DNA of 64,000 bases from Corticium candelabrum (GCF_963422355.1 NC_085096.1:2895483-2959482), one strand, 5' to 3'; shown: positions 34,201 to 46,013, counted from the stretch's first letter. Made by a program: numbers and translations. The notes: a model not told the origin generated them from the letters alone.

Positions 34201-34640
34201 CTAATGAAACAAACATTATTGGTCACTGTGATACATACAAGTGCTAGTTAGTTATGAACGCGGATGTAGCCAAATTCAATCTCTTGAGACATCAGCAATG
34301 TCGGTCATTGATATTTGATGTCGACCTTCCGTGTCGATCATGGACATGTTTGATGTCAATAATCTAAGTTTGTTGTCCATATCAAAGTCGTGGCTTGACA
34401 TCGCCCATGGATATATCACTGACGCATTATTATCACCAATCAATGTTAACTGTTGATGCCCCTACATTCAATTGAATATATATACGTCGGAAAGACTACT
34501 TGTACTTGCATACGGGCTTAGGTCGACCCTAAAATCCAATCAGGTTCTAGTTACTCAAGTCTAATAATTTACAACAGCGACTAAAAAGATTACAAAGAAA
34601 GATAAAGATCCGAATGTCACACTTTCCAGTGCTTTGCTTT
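34201..34640 (-). repeat. Duplicated intron flank of copy 2
   Basis: This continues the homology with 9142-9350 and 14433-14830, including GACATCGCCCATGGATATAT at the Gypsy target. It also holds a short frame starting MSSHDFDMDNKL, whose counterpart in copy 1 starts MSNDDFDIDHKL. I could not show that it is an exon. Confidence 0.6.
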
Positions 34641-37600
34641 TGCATTCTACTTAGGCTAGTGTTAACTCGTTACTTTTTCTTATATATCATGCAGTTGTAA
34701 AAATAAATGACAAGGCAGTTGCCACTTCTGTCTCACTTCTTGGTTACTAATAAGTATAGATAAGTAGATGACAGTCATCATTCGGTCCTATTAATCATAT
34801 ATGAGAGGCATCGATAAGTAACAGTAACAAAGCTGCATTTACACAAGGTCCGTTAAGCTGTGGCTCGGGCTCAACTCGGGTCCGCTGTCCTAGGCCGGAC
34901 CCTAGCTGTTTTGCGTTTGCATGCACATTCACATGCCACTATCATAATCTCCAGAAAATAAGTCACAGATATACAAAGTCTGCATGGAATGTAAGTGAAA
35001 CATGATCGTGATCTCGATGTCACCAGTGGGTGAAACTAAATCTTGTCTCGGGACCAACCTGGCTTTGAAAGTGGCCTTGCCCACAGACCCAAGACCCAAC
35101 TCGGCCCCAATAATTATCGTGTCAATGAGGCTTAAATTAAGTGACACTATAGGATCGAATTTTAGCTGGTTTCCACCCCGGGAGGCGAAACCGTCTGGAA
35201 GATCGAGTCAATATCAACACATCGATATCAAACATCAATGACCTACATGGAATAGCAACACAGTATTGCATGATGATGAACACCAAGCATCAATGACTAG
35301 TATGCCTTGTATTTCAAAGGAATCTTGCCTCATCTATATAGCAGCGCTGGTCCGCGCCAAGAAACATGGCCAGTCTTAATTAGTCTTTCGCGCGATTCAA
35401 CAATTAAAAATTCCCAAAATGCAATGTCTTGTCACTAGCAATTACTGTCATGTTTCTAGGGACGATCCCCAAAATATTAATGTAGTTGTACTGACGTGCT
35501 GAACGTGTAACGTGAAATTAAGGAATATAGCTTTAAACTGGTGCCATCGTAAGGCAAAGCATCGCATCCATGTGCAAGAAAGCAAATTACTGTTTAAGGC
35601 CCGTTTACGACTCCGACATGTATAAGTTTGCGAGTTTTACAACACCTCCCAGTCTTTCTATACACACAAATGGTCTCAGCGATGAGACACGTAAGCTCAC
35701 ACGTTTGATACTCAATTGAAGACGATTACTAACTAACGACATCAGAAGGAACTATTTACTATCAAATGGTCAGAGAGCAGAAGTAGCTACCATATATTAC
35801 GTTTCGTAATGTACGGTTTGCTCTCCTTTCTTTGGACTCACAAGATGCGTTTGAAATGTGGACACTTAACGATGAGACTATTACACGGCTTTGGCTGACT
35901 ATTATGTATTGCTAGCTAACTAAGGTCCATTCCAACAATAGGTGCAGTGTGGGAATTGTGGGTGTGGACTTTGTCAGCTTGGGCTGTCTAGTGGGAAAAT
36001 AGAAAATTGAATTAGCTTAACTACTTCAATGACGTCTGCTAGACACAATGTCAACCCTCGTTTACAAGCTTGTGATGGTATTCTAGAATAGCTGCAGAAA
36101 CGATACCAACGAAAGTAGTTGCGGATGTCTCATAAAGCTCTGAATTATGTTCGTTTGGGACTCTAGAGACGTCATTGAGAACTATTTGGCTGTCTAATGT
36201 GTTCTAAGGAATGTAATGAAGTTGATTACATCTACTCTTTAGCTAGAATAGGATGGGCCATGTCAGACTGGGGTGAAGTCTACATATGTAATTTTCCAGA
36301 AGCTGCTCGTTCCAACGTATTAGAGCATCATTCTGACTATTAGAATGCACCAGTGTCTCCACCTCCTCACGTGCGTTCGGGAGGTATCAGTTCCACGTTT
36401 GTAAGTGTCCGGAATACCAAGAGCTGGTAATTTTCCCACACTAAACCTATTGTTGAAATGAACTTTAGCCCGTTCTTCACTCGGGCAAATAAATTTAAGC
36501 TAATTAAACTCTAAGATAAAAGAATTCAGTAAAGGAATCATGTCCATTGTTTGTTAACGTATGGCATAAAGCTCCTACGCCTATGGTAAAAAATTAGGAC
36601 CAAAATAGTCCATGAAGTACATGTATGTGTTGGGTTGGGGAGCGATGCCGTCACGAGTGACGCCACAGTAGGTGACATTACAATAGGTGAGTAATGCCAA
36701 AGTAGGTAACATCACAGACAAGAACTACCGAAAAACGCCAGCAACGTTTAGGTACAGACCACTGCAAATGGCTATTCAAAAGTGACAAAAGGCTGCGTGC
36801 GACACCATATTCCTGCCGTTCCCAATACTCTGAACTAAAGCGAATATCTACTTGTAGGTTGCGTCAGCTAGTTGTCACTAGAAACGTCCGTCACGGACGT
36901 ACTGATGCAGTCATGGTAACTGACTTTCGGTCAAACTTCTTCGAACTGCTTCAGGTCCAATTCCAATATGAGAAAAGGCTGCATGCGACATCCTATGATG
37001 ACGTCACAAATCCAGATGCCGTAGCTATGGAAACAATACAAAGTCCCGGATAATTGTAACCCTGTATTAGAGCAGTATATATGTCAAGTCACATCTTAGC
37101 TTGAGCTACTTCGACAGTCTCGTCTTTTCAAGGACGTTGCTGCCATTGCAAGAAAAAGGTGTAGCTAAAGTGGTAGCTATTGGAAGCATATTTACAAAGG
37201 CAAACTATGGTGCGCGTGTTTCCAACCGGATATAATGGAGATATCTTGCCTATCGACGTCATCGGCTATAACGACAAATGCTCTTTATGTACTGAGGTCA
37301 TTTTAACTTCATGGAGATCCGATCCGCTGTTCTAGAGAAATTCGCGCACGAGTAGAGGTAGGTTCGATAGACAGCTCTGAAAGACGACGACACCTCCAAA
37401 GTCCACCTCAATCCAATCGGAGAGCGCAAAGTCACAATATAGATGTCGCCACAGTAAATGGCCTTACGTTGACATCACGGACTACAGAGAACGCCAGCGG
37501 CGCATAAGTATAGGGCACAGAGCACCGCAAACGGCAGGTTAGTAATGCAGAGTGAGAAAAAATCGCGTGCCAAAGGAGAAGCGCAGAAGTGTAGCTGTTT

Positions 37601-37915
37601 GCCAGCGCATAGGAAACAAACTTTTTGGTGATGTGACTGAAAAACGCCAGTACAAAGCAAAGCACAGGGCACCAGCCACCGTGAAGAACACCAGTCGCTG
37701 CTCGAAAGTAGAGAAAGTTGCTTGCCAGAGAAGGAACAGAAAGGAGCTGAAAGGAGCGGCGGTTTGCAAGCACAGATGGAACAAAGATCCAAAATGGTTA
37801 CACCTATGAAGCACTTACCTTTATCTATCCATATATATACTAGCCCACCATCCCGTTCTCCTCTCAGGCAGATTAGATAGTTGTTAGTTAGTTAATTTAT
37901 CGTTGTATGCACACC
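34641..37915. other. Intergenic; weak internal repeats only
   Basis: No gene recognised in 3.3 kb. A GCC-AGC-rich block recurs loosely (GAAAAACGCCAGCAACG at about 36730, GAGAACGCCAGCGGCG at 37489, GAAAAACGCCAGTAC at 37638), and RAAAGGCTGCRTGCGACAYC occurs at 36788 and 36974. Both point to an old dispersed or tandem repeat. ORFs at 36859 and 37432-37814 fall in this block and look incidental. Confidence 0.4.
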
Positions 37916-37918
37916 CAC

Positions 37919-37919
<1 letters not shown>

Positions 37920-37999
<80 letters not shown>

Positions 38000-38008
38000 A
38001 CACACAGA
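37920..38008. repeat. (AC)n microsatellite
   Basis: About 85 bp of AC dinucleotides with one AT variation, directly upstream of the LINE fragment. Confidence 0.95.
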
Positions 38009-38019
38009 CAGGTCTGCTG

Positions 38020-39165
38020 CTACAGTTTTGTCATGTGGCACATTTGAATTACCTTGGGAGAACAGTTGCTCCTAGTTTGATGCAGTCTGCTGTTTTGCAA
38101 CACGATGAAATAACAAGATCCACTTTTCAGCAACTGATCAAGTGTTCATGACCAACAGTGGCTGCAAGCAACTTTACCAATAAGGTTTGGTGGTTTTGGC
38201 ATGTTATCTGCACAATCTATCAGTTCTATTTCCTTTGTATCCTCTTGGGCTTGAAGTCTGGTTGATCTTCCTCGTAGTTTTCCAGCTCTGGAGAGCTTGA
38301 TTAATGGAGTCCTGTGTCCTAAGGATGTAAATATCTCCTTATCCATCCTAAAAAGTTGCAACACAAACTATCTCAAGAATATTTCAAACAAATCGTGTCT
38401 CCGATTCAAGAAAACTCCCAGTCTTGTCATGAGACTCCTTGTTTCAGGTCACTGCAACGGAAAGGAGCTGAGGCATGGCTGGATTCTATTCCAACCTCAA
38501 CAAAGTTTGCGCTAAATGCTGCCAACTTCTGTCTTGCAACTCGTTTAAGGTTGGGATGTGACATGCCCCTTGCTACAGCTCTTGATAGTTGTGAGTGCAG
38601 TCAATCGCTGGATAGTAAAGGATATCACTTGCTAACATGCAAACACGGAGGTGGACCTATCTGGACACACGGTTCCATTGTAAACGTGTGGGCAAATTGT
38701 TTGAGTGATCTCCACGTTACTCACAAAACGGTGCCTAGGGACCTATATGATTGCAACCATTGTCGACCAGATATTGTGTCTTTCAACCCTCAATCTGGCA
38801 CTGATGTTGAATGGGATATTTCGCTTGCCAATCCTTGGAATGGTGACATCCTATCACTCGCTTCCAAGGAAGATGGTGCAGCTGCAGATAGAAGAGAGCA
38901 GCAGAAAGTGACAAAGTATGGTCAGCAGTTTGACATTCTTGGGAATTCTTCAACATGTATACCTGCTGTGTTCGAACACTTTAGTCGTTGGGGTGTACGT
39001 GATCTATCAACCCTTTCAGTCAATGAAGATGGGCAGAACAACAGCACTGACTTCATTGCATACTGGCGGCGCTGCATTTCCGTTTCGTTGCATCAGTGTA
39101 ATGCAAGAGTAATTACTAGAAAACTTTCAACACTTGCTCAGTGTAAAGCTACATTCACAATATGA
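38020..39165 (+). pseudogene. LINE (non-LTR retrotransposon) 3' end with nuclease-like domain
   Basis: Frames 38035-38150, about 38155-38260 and 38356-39165 together give the region downstream of an RT. WLQATLPIRFGGFGML is the thumb-side motif common in LINE proteins. A Cys-rich stretch (CECSQSLDSKGYHLLTCKHG) resembles the CCHC region. Then RPDIVSFNPQSGTDVEWDIS and KVTKYGQQF look like a restriction-like endonuclease (PD...D...K). Two frameshifts precede the final 269-codon frame. The RT core is missing, consistent with 5' truncation. In such elements the nuclease nicks the target DNA. Confidence 0.7.
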
Positions 39166-39591
39166 GCGCGCAGCTGATCGTCGCGTCACGTCGCGTCGCG
39201 TTCCAACGCGTGGTCAATTCACAATACGTGGCGTGTTTTTTGGTCACGTTGTGCAATCAGTTTAGTGCGCACTGCCACAGTCCGGCTATTCTCACGTTGA
39301 CAACGAACGAACTAGTCTCGCGTAGCCATAGATGCATGGGAAACGCCGAACACCTTCAATGACAAGTTCAATGTCTAGATCCTCCATGATCTAACAACAC
39401 GTGTCCTGTACCTCGCAATATTATTGGATAGTGTAAAGGCGTCAAATCCGGTTGGACGCAAAAACACTCCCGGCTGGACGCTGAAATAGAAATCTGTTCT
39501 ATACTCGCGTCGCGTCATTCAATTCACAAATAGGCGACATGCTTTGACGTCAGGCGACGCGACGGTCAGCTACGCGTCGCATATTGTGAAT
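39153..39591. mobile_element. MITE with TTCACAATATG inverted ends
   Basis: The left end ATTCACAATATGAGCGCGCA and the right end, complement of GCGTCGCATATTGTGAAT, form inverted repeats of about 35 bp that also share an AGCTGA/CCGTCGCG stretch. The body is rich in GTCGCG. The outer bases (GTAAAG and CTTTAC) extend the similarity, so the exact ends are not fixed. The TTCACA core resembles the TTAA MITE at 32090. Confidence 0.65.
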
Positions 39592-40405
39592 CAGCCTTTA
39601 CTCATGTAATTTTGAGTCTTACTCGTTTCAGTTGTTTAGGCATTAGCAGTTAGTTTTAGCGTAGGGCCTGCAAGCTTGATTGTTTGTTTTACAGTTTTGA
39701 CCAAATGTGTGTGTACGCGCTGCCGAGTGTCTTGAACAAAGCTCGACTTCTACACGCAACCGACTTGTACACAGTACGAGGTCTTCGATTTGAGGAAGTT
39801 TGGTCTTAAATATAATACGGTAGCACTAAACAATCATCGTAGGCCACACCTCTCAGCTCCTAACAAACGTCACATTCCGAGCACTGCAAAGTCGACATTT
39901 CGTGATGAAAGCAAGCTGAATTAATTTGCTTTTGCCATAATTCAAATGCTTGAAGGCGTTGGTATTCCAAGTACGTATCTACTGCAAGAAGAGGTATATC
40001 GCGTCTTCGATTGGTATGACGTTCAACGTCACTTCTAATTAATTAATTACGCGCACTCTTTGCATTTCCTCCTGCGATGCAAGAGCGTGGTTCTTTGCCT
40101 AACTGTAGGATTTTAGGGTTTTTCAACCACGAAACGTGTCAAGAATTCTTGTCGCCTTGTTTGTACACGTGTACCTAAACTGCTTCTTGTAGCGTAGCAA
40201 GAGCTTATGATTGGCTGACTGGTTATTGTTTGTTAACAATTGCTTACAACAATTGCGGTTGAACATAAGTAGGGTAGCAGGTTCAAATCCATTTTAAAAA
40301 TCATTTTTAGATGTTTCTTTTTTTCTATCATCAAAAGAATACAGGTCGGCTTATTCTACGTCGTTTCACAAAGTCTTAGATATGCCGTAGTCAAAGAGTT
40401 ATGCG
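39592..40405. other. Intergenic, no feature recognised
   Basis: No ORF of interest, no splice-supported exon and no repeat that I can place. Confidence 0.4.
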
Positions 40406-40408
40406 TGA

Positions 40409-40487
40409 CGAAGGAGAAGAAGAAGAAGAAGAAGAAGAAGAAGAAGACGAAGAAGAAGAAGAAGAAGAAGAAGAAGAAGAAGAAAGA
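40409..40487. repeat. (AAG)n trinucleotide repeat
   Basis: About 75 bp of GAA/AAG repeats with two interruptions. The overlapping minus-strand Phe-rich frame is an artefact of the repeat. Confidence 0.93.
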
Positions 40488-40837
40488 AGATAAAATCCAG
40501 TAAAAACTCCAAAATTGATGAGCGTTTCTCTCCTTCTGAAGACAAGCTGAGATCAAGTCAGTAGTCAAGCGTAGTTGAACTTGTAAGGTTTTCTATCTGT
40601 CATTTCAAGATATTTAGCCACGTTTTAAGGTGATTTCTAGAGGTCTACAATATGACCACGCCCACACGACCTGTCAATCCTACATACAGGGTACTACCGT
40701 ACCCTGTGATTATGATATTGCACATTTTGTGAATGTCCGATCAAATTTGGCAGAATTCTGGTCAAACGCTACTTTGGTCGGACTTTATGTCCGGCCAACT
40801 TTTTTCCAGCAGTAGCTACTAACAGAGCCAGCTCCGA

Positions 40838-41094
40838 GGATTTCGCCAGCTCTTAACAGCACACCCGGTAGATATCTATGACTACCAGGAAGCACTGATC
40901 CTCATTGCCAACGATCCCCACGTCAGATCACAGAAACTCCTCATCGACAGGAACAAGTCTACTCTCACAGACATAGCCAAATAGACAGTGAGAAAGAAGC
41001 AACAGACTCGTTTCATTATATTGCTGTCGCCACTCGGGATTGAACCCAAGCCATCATGGGTCAGAAAAACAGAACTCTAACCACTAGGCTATAG
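40838..41094 (-). mobile_element. tRNA-derived SINE, intact copy
   Basis: Read on the minus strand from 41094 it starts CTATAGCCTAGTGGTTAGAG, a tRNA-like A-box. A B-box (GGGTTCAATCCCGAG) follows about 45 bp later. A 180-bp unrelated body ends near 40838. The tRNA fold is not complete enough for a functional tRNA gene. It provides the empty-site reference for the interrupted copy at 32013-32930. Confidence 0.75.
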
Positions 41095-41139
41095 TTGTTA
41101 TTATTATAATTATTATTATGATTACCTTGATTGACGTGA

Positions 41140-41590
41140 CCTTTGACGGTAACTTAGCTCGTGGTTTCGCAACTAAAACACAAATTCATCAATCAACAAC
41201 AGACGTATAAATAATCCAATGCTAACCCGGTCTAGAAGACATGATGGGTCCCTTTGTTCTAGTAGTCACTCCAGTCGTCATCACAGGTGACTTCATGTCA
41301 TTGGTATGTGACGGCACTTCAGTTTGACTAGTGATCGCAGTCGGAGATCGACTGACACGAAGGCAAGGAAGACTGTACACAAAAAATACATGCAAACAAT
41401 TTACAAACATTTACAAAGAGACATACAAACCAATAAGAATCTAGTAGTTAGTCACTAACTTTATTGATTCCAATGAAGGGTCATCTGGCTGCAAATAGAA
41501 CAAAGCAGTTGACACATGTATATATTACTCAAACAGATATGTTTTCCTCACCACATAAGTATAACCGTCCTCAGTGTCAAGATCTATATC
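41140..41590 (-). pseudogene. Duplicated 5' exons of the tyrosine kinase, copy 3
   Basis: Exons 41590-41552 (DIDLDTEDGYTYV), about 41490-41460 (PDDPSLESI), about 41300-41228 (SPVMTTGVTTRTKG...SSRP) and a short one near 41175-41145 (AKPRAKLPSK) correspond to those at 8735-9141 and 33035-34200. The phase between the second and third does not join as seen, and no kinase exons follow. An upstream intron carries the hAT-like element at 41682-43960. Confidence 0.55.
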
Positions 41591-42384
41591 CTATTACAAC
41601 AAACAGTATAACGGTCACATACAAGTGTTAGTCAGTTAAGACATGCAGATGTAGACAAATTCATTTTCTTGAAACACCAATCAGGGTTCGAAAAATCTGG
41701 TCGCCAAGTCGCCATATGGCGGCCACTTCTAGATGGCTGGCGACTAAACGAACAGTGTGGTCGCCAATTTGGCGACTAGAAATATTGGTAGTTTCTAGTC
41801 TTTCGTGGCAGGAGCTCTTGGATGCAAACCACCTGCTCAGCAGATGTTTTGCGTTCCGCTTCTACTTCTACCATTTAGTGGCACCCTGCGACGTATGCCG
41901 CCTACTTAGCACCTTCGTACATATCGTGTAACAACATATCACCTTGCAATCTATTGCGAGTCATGCTATTCTCTGGTACACCATCATTTTTACGGACTCT
42001 AGTGCCTGTACCGATCTGATTGGTCTGTGCCATCAGCTCCAGACAAATCCAACTAAAGGCGCGTATAATTTTTCAAACAATTGTGGTCACTCCTATCCTT
42101 CATAGGCTACACCAACAAATCCAAGTCAACAGCTCTATCGTCGACGAGACGCCGTTGCGCAGCAGCTTCTCCCGAATGAAACATGAAATTCACAGCCAAT
42201 CGTAGTTGAAGGTGACGACAACTGCCTATTTAGATCCTTTTCTATGCTGCTCAAAGAATCTGACCATCTTGAATTGAGACAAATAAACACTATTATGCAG
42301 ATGTTTGCAAACGGTGGGCGTAGGAAGTGGCAAAACAAACAGCTTTTCCCTAGCAAGCTGCCCGAGTGTCTTTCTATCAGTATA

Positions 42385-42524
42385 GGTTATAGACAGCCGG
42401 CAAATGTATAAACGAAATACACCCCGCTCCGCCCACGAGTTGGCACGAGGGCGAAGCCCGAGTGCTAACGAGCTGGGCGCAGCGGGGTGTATTCGTTTAT
42501 ACACTTGCCAGAAGGTCTATAACC
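42385..42524. repeat. Near-perfect 140-bp palindrome
   Basis: The left arm starts GGTTATAGACAGCCGGCAA and the right arm ends CTTGCCAGAAGGTCTATAACC. Both contain ATACACCCCGCT and its complement AGCGGGGTGTAT. The centre is CGAGGGCGAAGCCCGAG. It would form a long hairpin in single-stranded DNA or RNA. It lies inside the hAT-like element and probably is a nested foldback transposon. Confidence 0.8.
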
Positions 42525-42752
42525 GGCTTGCAGCACCCAGCTGAGGCGTTGATATCCTCTAGGCGCGGAAGTTCAAATCAGTTGTGTCGCAAAATGTTCT
42601 GAAATCGACTTGGGCATTGAAACAGCAGAATTGCCAGTTATTGATTTTTTGGAAGCTAGTAAACTGCTAGACGTTGATGTTGTTTCTGATCAGCAGTCTT
42701 CTGAATCTCGTTTCCAATTTCATCCAGTAGTTTTCATAAGTTTCTTGATTTG

Positions 42753-42917
42753 TGTGTTCCCCCTAACCCCACAAAAGCTACTGCATGTACGGTTAGAGTG
42801 TTCAATGCATTGAAGAATTGGAGAAACAAGCAGCCAACTGAAGAGGGAGCGCTCAGACGGTACGTGCATGAAGTTCGGAGGCAAGATGGAAAGCCGTATC
42901 CACCTTCTACCATGTAG
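42753..42917 (+). pseudogene. DUF3504-like (ZMYM/QRICH1/Crypton-type) fragment
   Basis: One open stretch reads CVPPNPTKATACTVRVFNAL followed by KNWRNKQPTEEGALRRYVHE and PYPPSTM before a stop. This is the start of the DUF3504 domain found in ZMYM, QRICH1 and KIAA1958-like proteins and related to Crypton tyrosine recombinases. Later words in another frame (SHFSLLRSALATRMKEL at about 43000) continue the domain. It has frameshifts and is not functional. Confidence 0.6.
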
Positions 42918-44483
42918 CTGGTTTACAGCATTCTGTGCGCACGAGTATCTTTCTATAGCTGGACGCCTAACCAAGATTAATTTTTTCCAGAAGGACGACT
43001 CTCACTTTAGTTTGCTCAGGTCTGCACTTGCTACACGCATGAAAGAACTCATTATGACTTCCATACGCATCCGTAGACCCACGTATTGTTTGTGCTGGCT
43101 AACAGATATGTTTCAGTAGCCTAATTGTTATGTTCACAAACAATTCACATCTTGATAAACCAGTAGCCCCAGACAGTTATACAGCCCGATTTATTGACCG
43201 GTCAATATGTAGCGGAAGTGGGATATGTCATTTATTGTAAGCGAATACTGGACACTGATTGGCGCAGACAAAGCTAGGGTGCTACAAAAAGAACTAGACC
43301 AAGGTGTACGTCCAGAAGCTCACACGTCTCCTAGAGCTACTAAGAAAGGTTGTTCAGACAAAAGTTTCTGCATGTGAAATCTAGGTGTTGAATGAAGCAA
43401 CGGCGTTTCAGAGATTAACACAGCTGGCCATAGGAAACCACGTGGGGTGTGGGGTTTTCCCTCAAGAGTTACCGGATGTCCTGTTCTCAGCAAATCAATA
43501 GTGGCACTGAGTCATTTAGAGAATTTAATTTAAAACACTCAGAGATTGCTCATGTCTTATTGATGGATAGACATGATGTGGATGTGATGAAAAACCACAT
43601 AATCACGTTATTAACATTACAAAACCACACAACCACATTTTGTTTGTTTGTAGCTATACAATTAGTGGAAAATTTCTATAAAATATGAATACTCATACTA
43701 TTACATAAAAAGAACCCCAAGTACCACACTGTAGATTGAGGTGTTTACTAGCCAATGTTCATCCAACATTACTGCAAATTCCTAGTTAGGTCTTAATTTA
43801 ATGTCAAACATGATAATCTGGGAAAGGGTCTCAACAGTGATATTAATGACTTGTTTACTTCTGGAATGTCTGACTTAGAAACTAGTGAAAGTTTGGCGAC
43901 CAACCGTTCCTCTAGGTGGCCAAACTGGCGACCAGATTCAAACACATTTTTCGAACCCTGACCAATACAACGATATCGATGTTGGTCATTGATGCTTGGT
44001 GTCTATAATCATCAAAATTAAATTTTTATGTCGAAGAAAACATTCCGTGTCCACCATCCATTTTGATGTGAGTCATCCATGTTTGTTGTCCAAGTCAGGT
44101 TGTCAATCAATGCACATCATTCATGGATGAATAAATAACGCACTAATGTCACTAATGCTGTTACCCCATAGCTAAACATATACGTACCACGTGAATAGAC
44201 TAAGAACTTCACAAGACTTTCTGAGAATGCTAAGAACGTATTTGATTGGGCCCTTGTGAAGAGAGAAATGAATAGAAAAAAAAGAACGAAAAGCCAACGC
44301 AAATAGAACAGAAAGTTGTTGGTACCAGGAAAGTGACACGCATTGCGCATGCGCATAAGAATACTGTACGTGGCTGTTGCTTCAGTTGCAGTAACGATAC
44401 TGTTGAATGCCGCTGGCAGATATGGTTACATACGCCATAAAGACAATCGAGTGAAGGTGTTGCAGAATCATCCCAAACATGAC

Positions 44484-44732
44484 TGTGACGTAGAAACATG
44501 TGACATACACATCGGTGATTATGATTGGTCATTGGACCGGTATTGTGTTTGACTGAGCTAGGGTAGCATAAGAAGCGGTATTGATTCTGATTGAGTTAGA
44601 TTTGACAGAGTAGTGGTAGCGAGTGAAAGTTGATTAAGATTGCATTTACAATGTACCGCAGGATCGACCGTTGGGCAGTCTATGCGTCCTCTCTCCTAAG
44701 GTGCTGCGTCCGTCTTCGGAAACTCTGCAACA
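44484..44732 (+). repeat. 5' LTR of the Gmr1-like element
   Basis: It begins TGTGACGTAG and ends CTCTGCAACA, 249 bp. A TTGGGGGCCTGTCCGGG primer-binding-like site follows after one base. Confidence 0.9.
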
Positions 44733-44829
44733 TTTGGGGGCCTGTCCGGGAGTGAGTCCCAGCAAATCGAGGAGGAACAGAAGAGACTGCAAGGTCATTC
44801 CAGAGGATCGTAGCCGCGAGTAGCCGTGA

Positions 44830-46013
44830 GTGGGTGGTCGAACGGATCATCTTATTGACGCCGGCGAGAAGCTTGGCCTGAAAAGTGAGGACTCAGTGGC
44901 ACTTGTTTCGCAGCAACAGGCGATTGAACGCAAAGAACGCAAAATCAAACGCGAGGAGCGTCGACGTGAGCGCGAGGAACTCCAGCGGCAAGAAGAAGCA
45001 CGAAGAGCCAGTGCGGAAGAAGATAAGCATAGAGAAGAAGCACGGCGAAGACACGAGATAGAGATGAAGCAACTCGAATTAGAGGTGAGCATACATGCAG
45101 TTATAATAGGCGAGGGCGGCGCCCAAGGACCGAATCCCAAGGCACTGAAGCTTCCTGTATTCGCAGATGGTACGAACGAGCTAGATAACTATTTACGACA
45201 GTTTGAGAGGTTTGCTACCAATAGTGGATGGAAGGAAACAGAATGGGCGTCCTACTTGAGCGCACTGTTGACGGGCAAAGTGCTTGATGTTTGAGATTGC
45301 TGGATAGCTCCGCTGCCGATTACAAGCAACTGAAGCAGGCGTTGCTTAATAGGTACAATTTGACTGATGAAGGCTACAGACTGAAATTTCGGCAGGAGAG
45401 ACCGGAAAGGGACAAGAGTCCGTCGCAGTTTATCGCGTGTTTGCTGAATTACATGAAGAAGTGGATGAGTCTGCCTGAAGTCAACAACACGTCGCCGGCA
45501 CGGGTGCGTGACTTGTTCGTGAGAGAGCAGTTCCTTGAAGCTTGCCCGCAAGACTTAGCTGCATTTCTGCGAGAGAAGCCACTCAAGAGTTTGGAGGAGG
45601 TGACCAAAGCCGCGGATCGATTTCTAACGGCACGCAACAGACAACTTCACGTGACCCAACTTTGCGCAACCGGAGAAGTCAGTCTAGACAGTGGATCAGA
45701 CACGCATCGTGAAGGCGAGGTAACGTCAGTTAAGCCATCAGGTATCCAGTGCTTTGTTTGTGGCAGATACGGTCATAAGGCCATTGACTGCAGAGACAAA
45801 ACCAAACGGAACTGTTTCAGGTGTGGTAAGGCAGGTCATGAGGCAAGGAACTGCCGGAGCAATCCCAGGGCTGGAAATACTACAGTCAAGTCCAACTGCG
45901 TAGTGCAAAAGAATGATCGCCTGGACTCTGCTACTGAAGCCCATGATGTGTCAACGGGTGACCTGGAAGAATCAACTGATGATGGACGCCTACTTCTAGT
46001 AAATGGTAAGTAG
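44830..46013 (+). pseudogene. Gmr1-like Gag with SCAN-like domain and two zinc knuckles
   Basis: The first frame (44830-45294) has a charged coiled coil (RKERKIKREERRREREEL) and a matrix-like part (LKLPVFADGTNELDNYLRQF). A frameshift near 45285 leads to the second frame (45291-46013). It holds YKQLKQALLNRYNLTDEGYR and LFVREQFLEACPQDLAAFL, the pattern of the SCAN domain, followed by VTKAADRFLTAR. Two CCHC knuckles follow (CFVCGRYGHKAIDC and CFRCGKAGHEARNC). SCAN domains of vertebrate zinc-finger proteins are thought to derive from such Gags; here SCAN lies between the coiled coil and the knuckles. Confidence 0.85.

Larger units (their letters stand above)
41682..43960. mobile_element. hAT-like element, non-autonomous, 2.28 kb
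   Basis: The ends CAGGGTTCGAAAAAT and ATTTTTCGAACCCTG are inverted repeats, and subterminal GGCGAC/GTCGCC words repeat at both ends. The flanks share ACCAAT (41676-41681 and 43961-43966). CAGGG termini fit hAT, though 6 bp is shorter than the usual 8-bp duplication. No hAT transposase is seen. Inside are a DUF3504-like fragment and a strong palindrome. The paralog introns lack the element. Confidence 0.65.

Noticed and set aside
37432..37814. Three overlapping minus-strand ORFs and one plus-strand ORF
   Set aside because: They share one low-complexity repeated block, with no domain and no splice support.
40838..41094. Functional tRNA gene on the minus strand
   Set aside because: A- and B-box words are present, but the sequence does not close into a full cloverleaf and a related copy continues into a shared 180-bp body. 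It is a SINE head.
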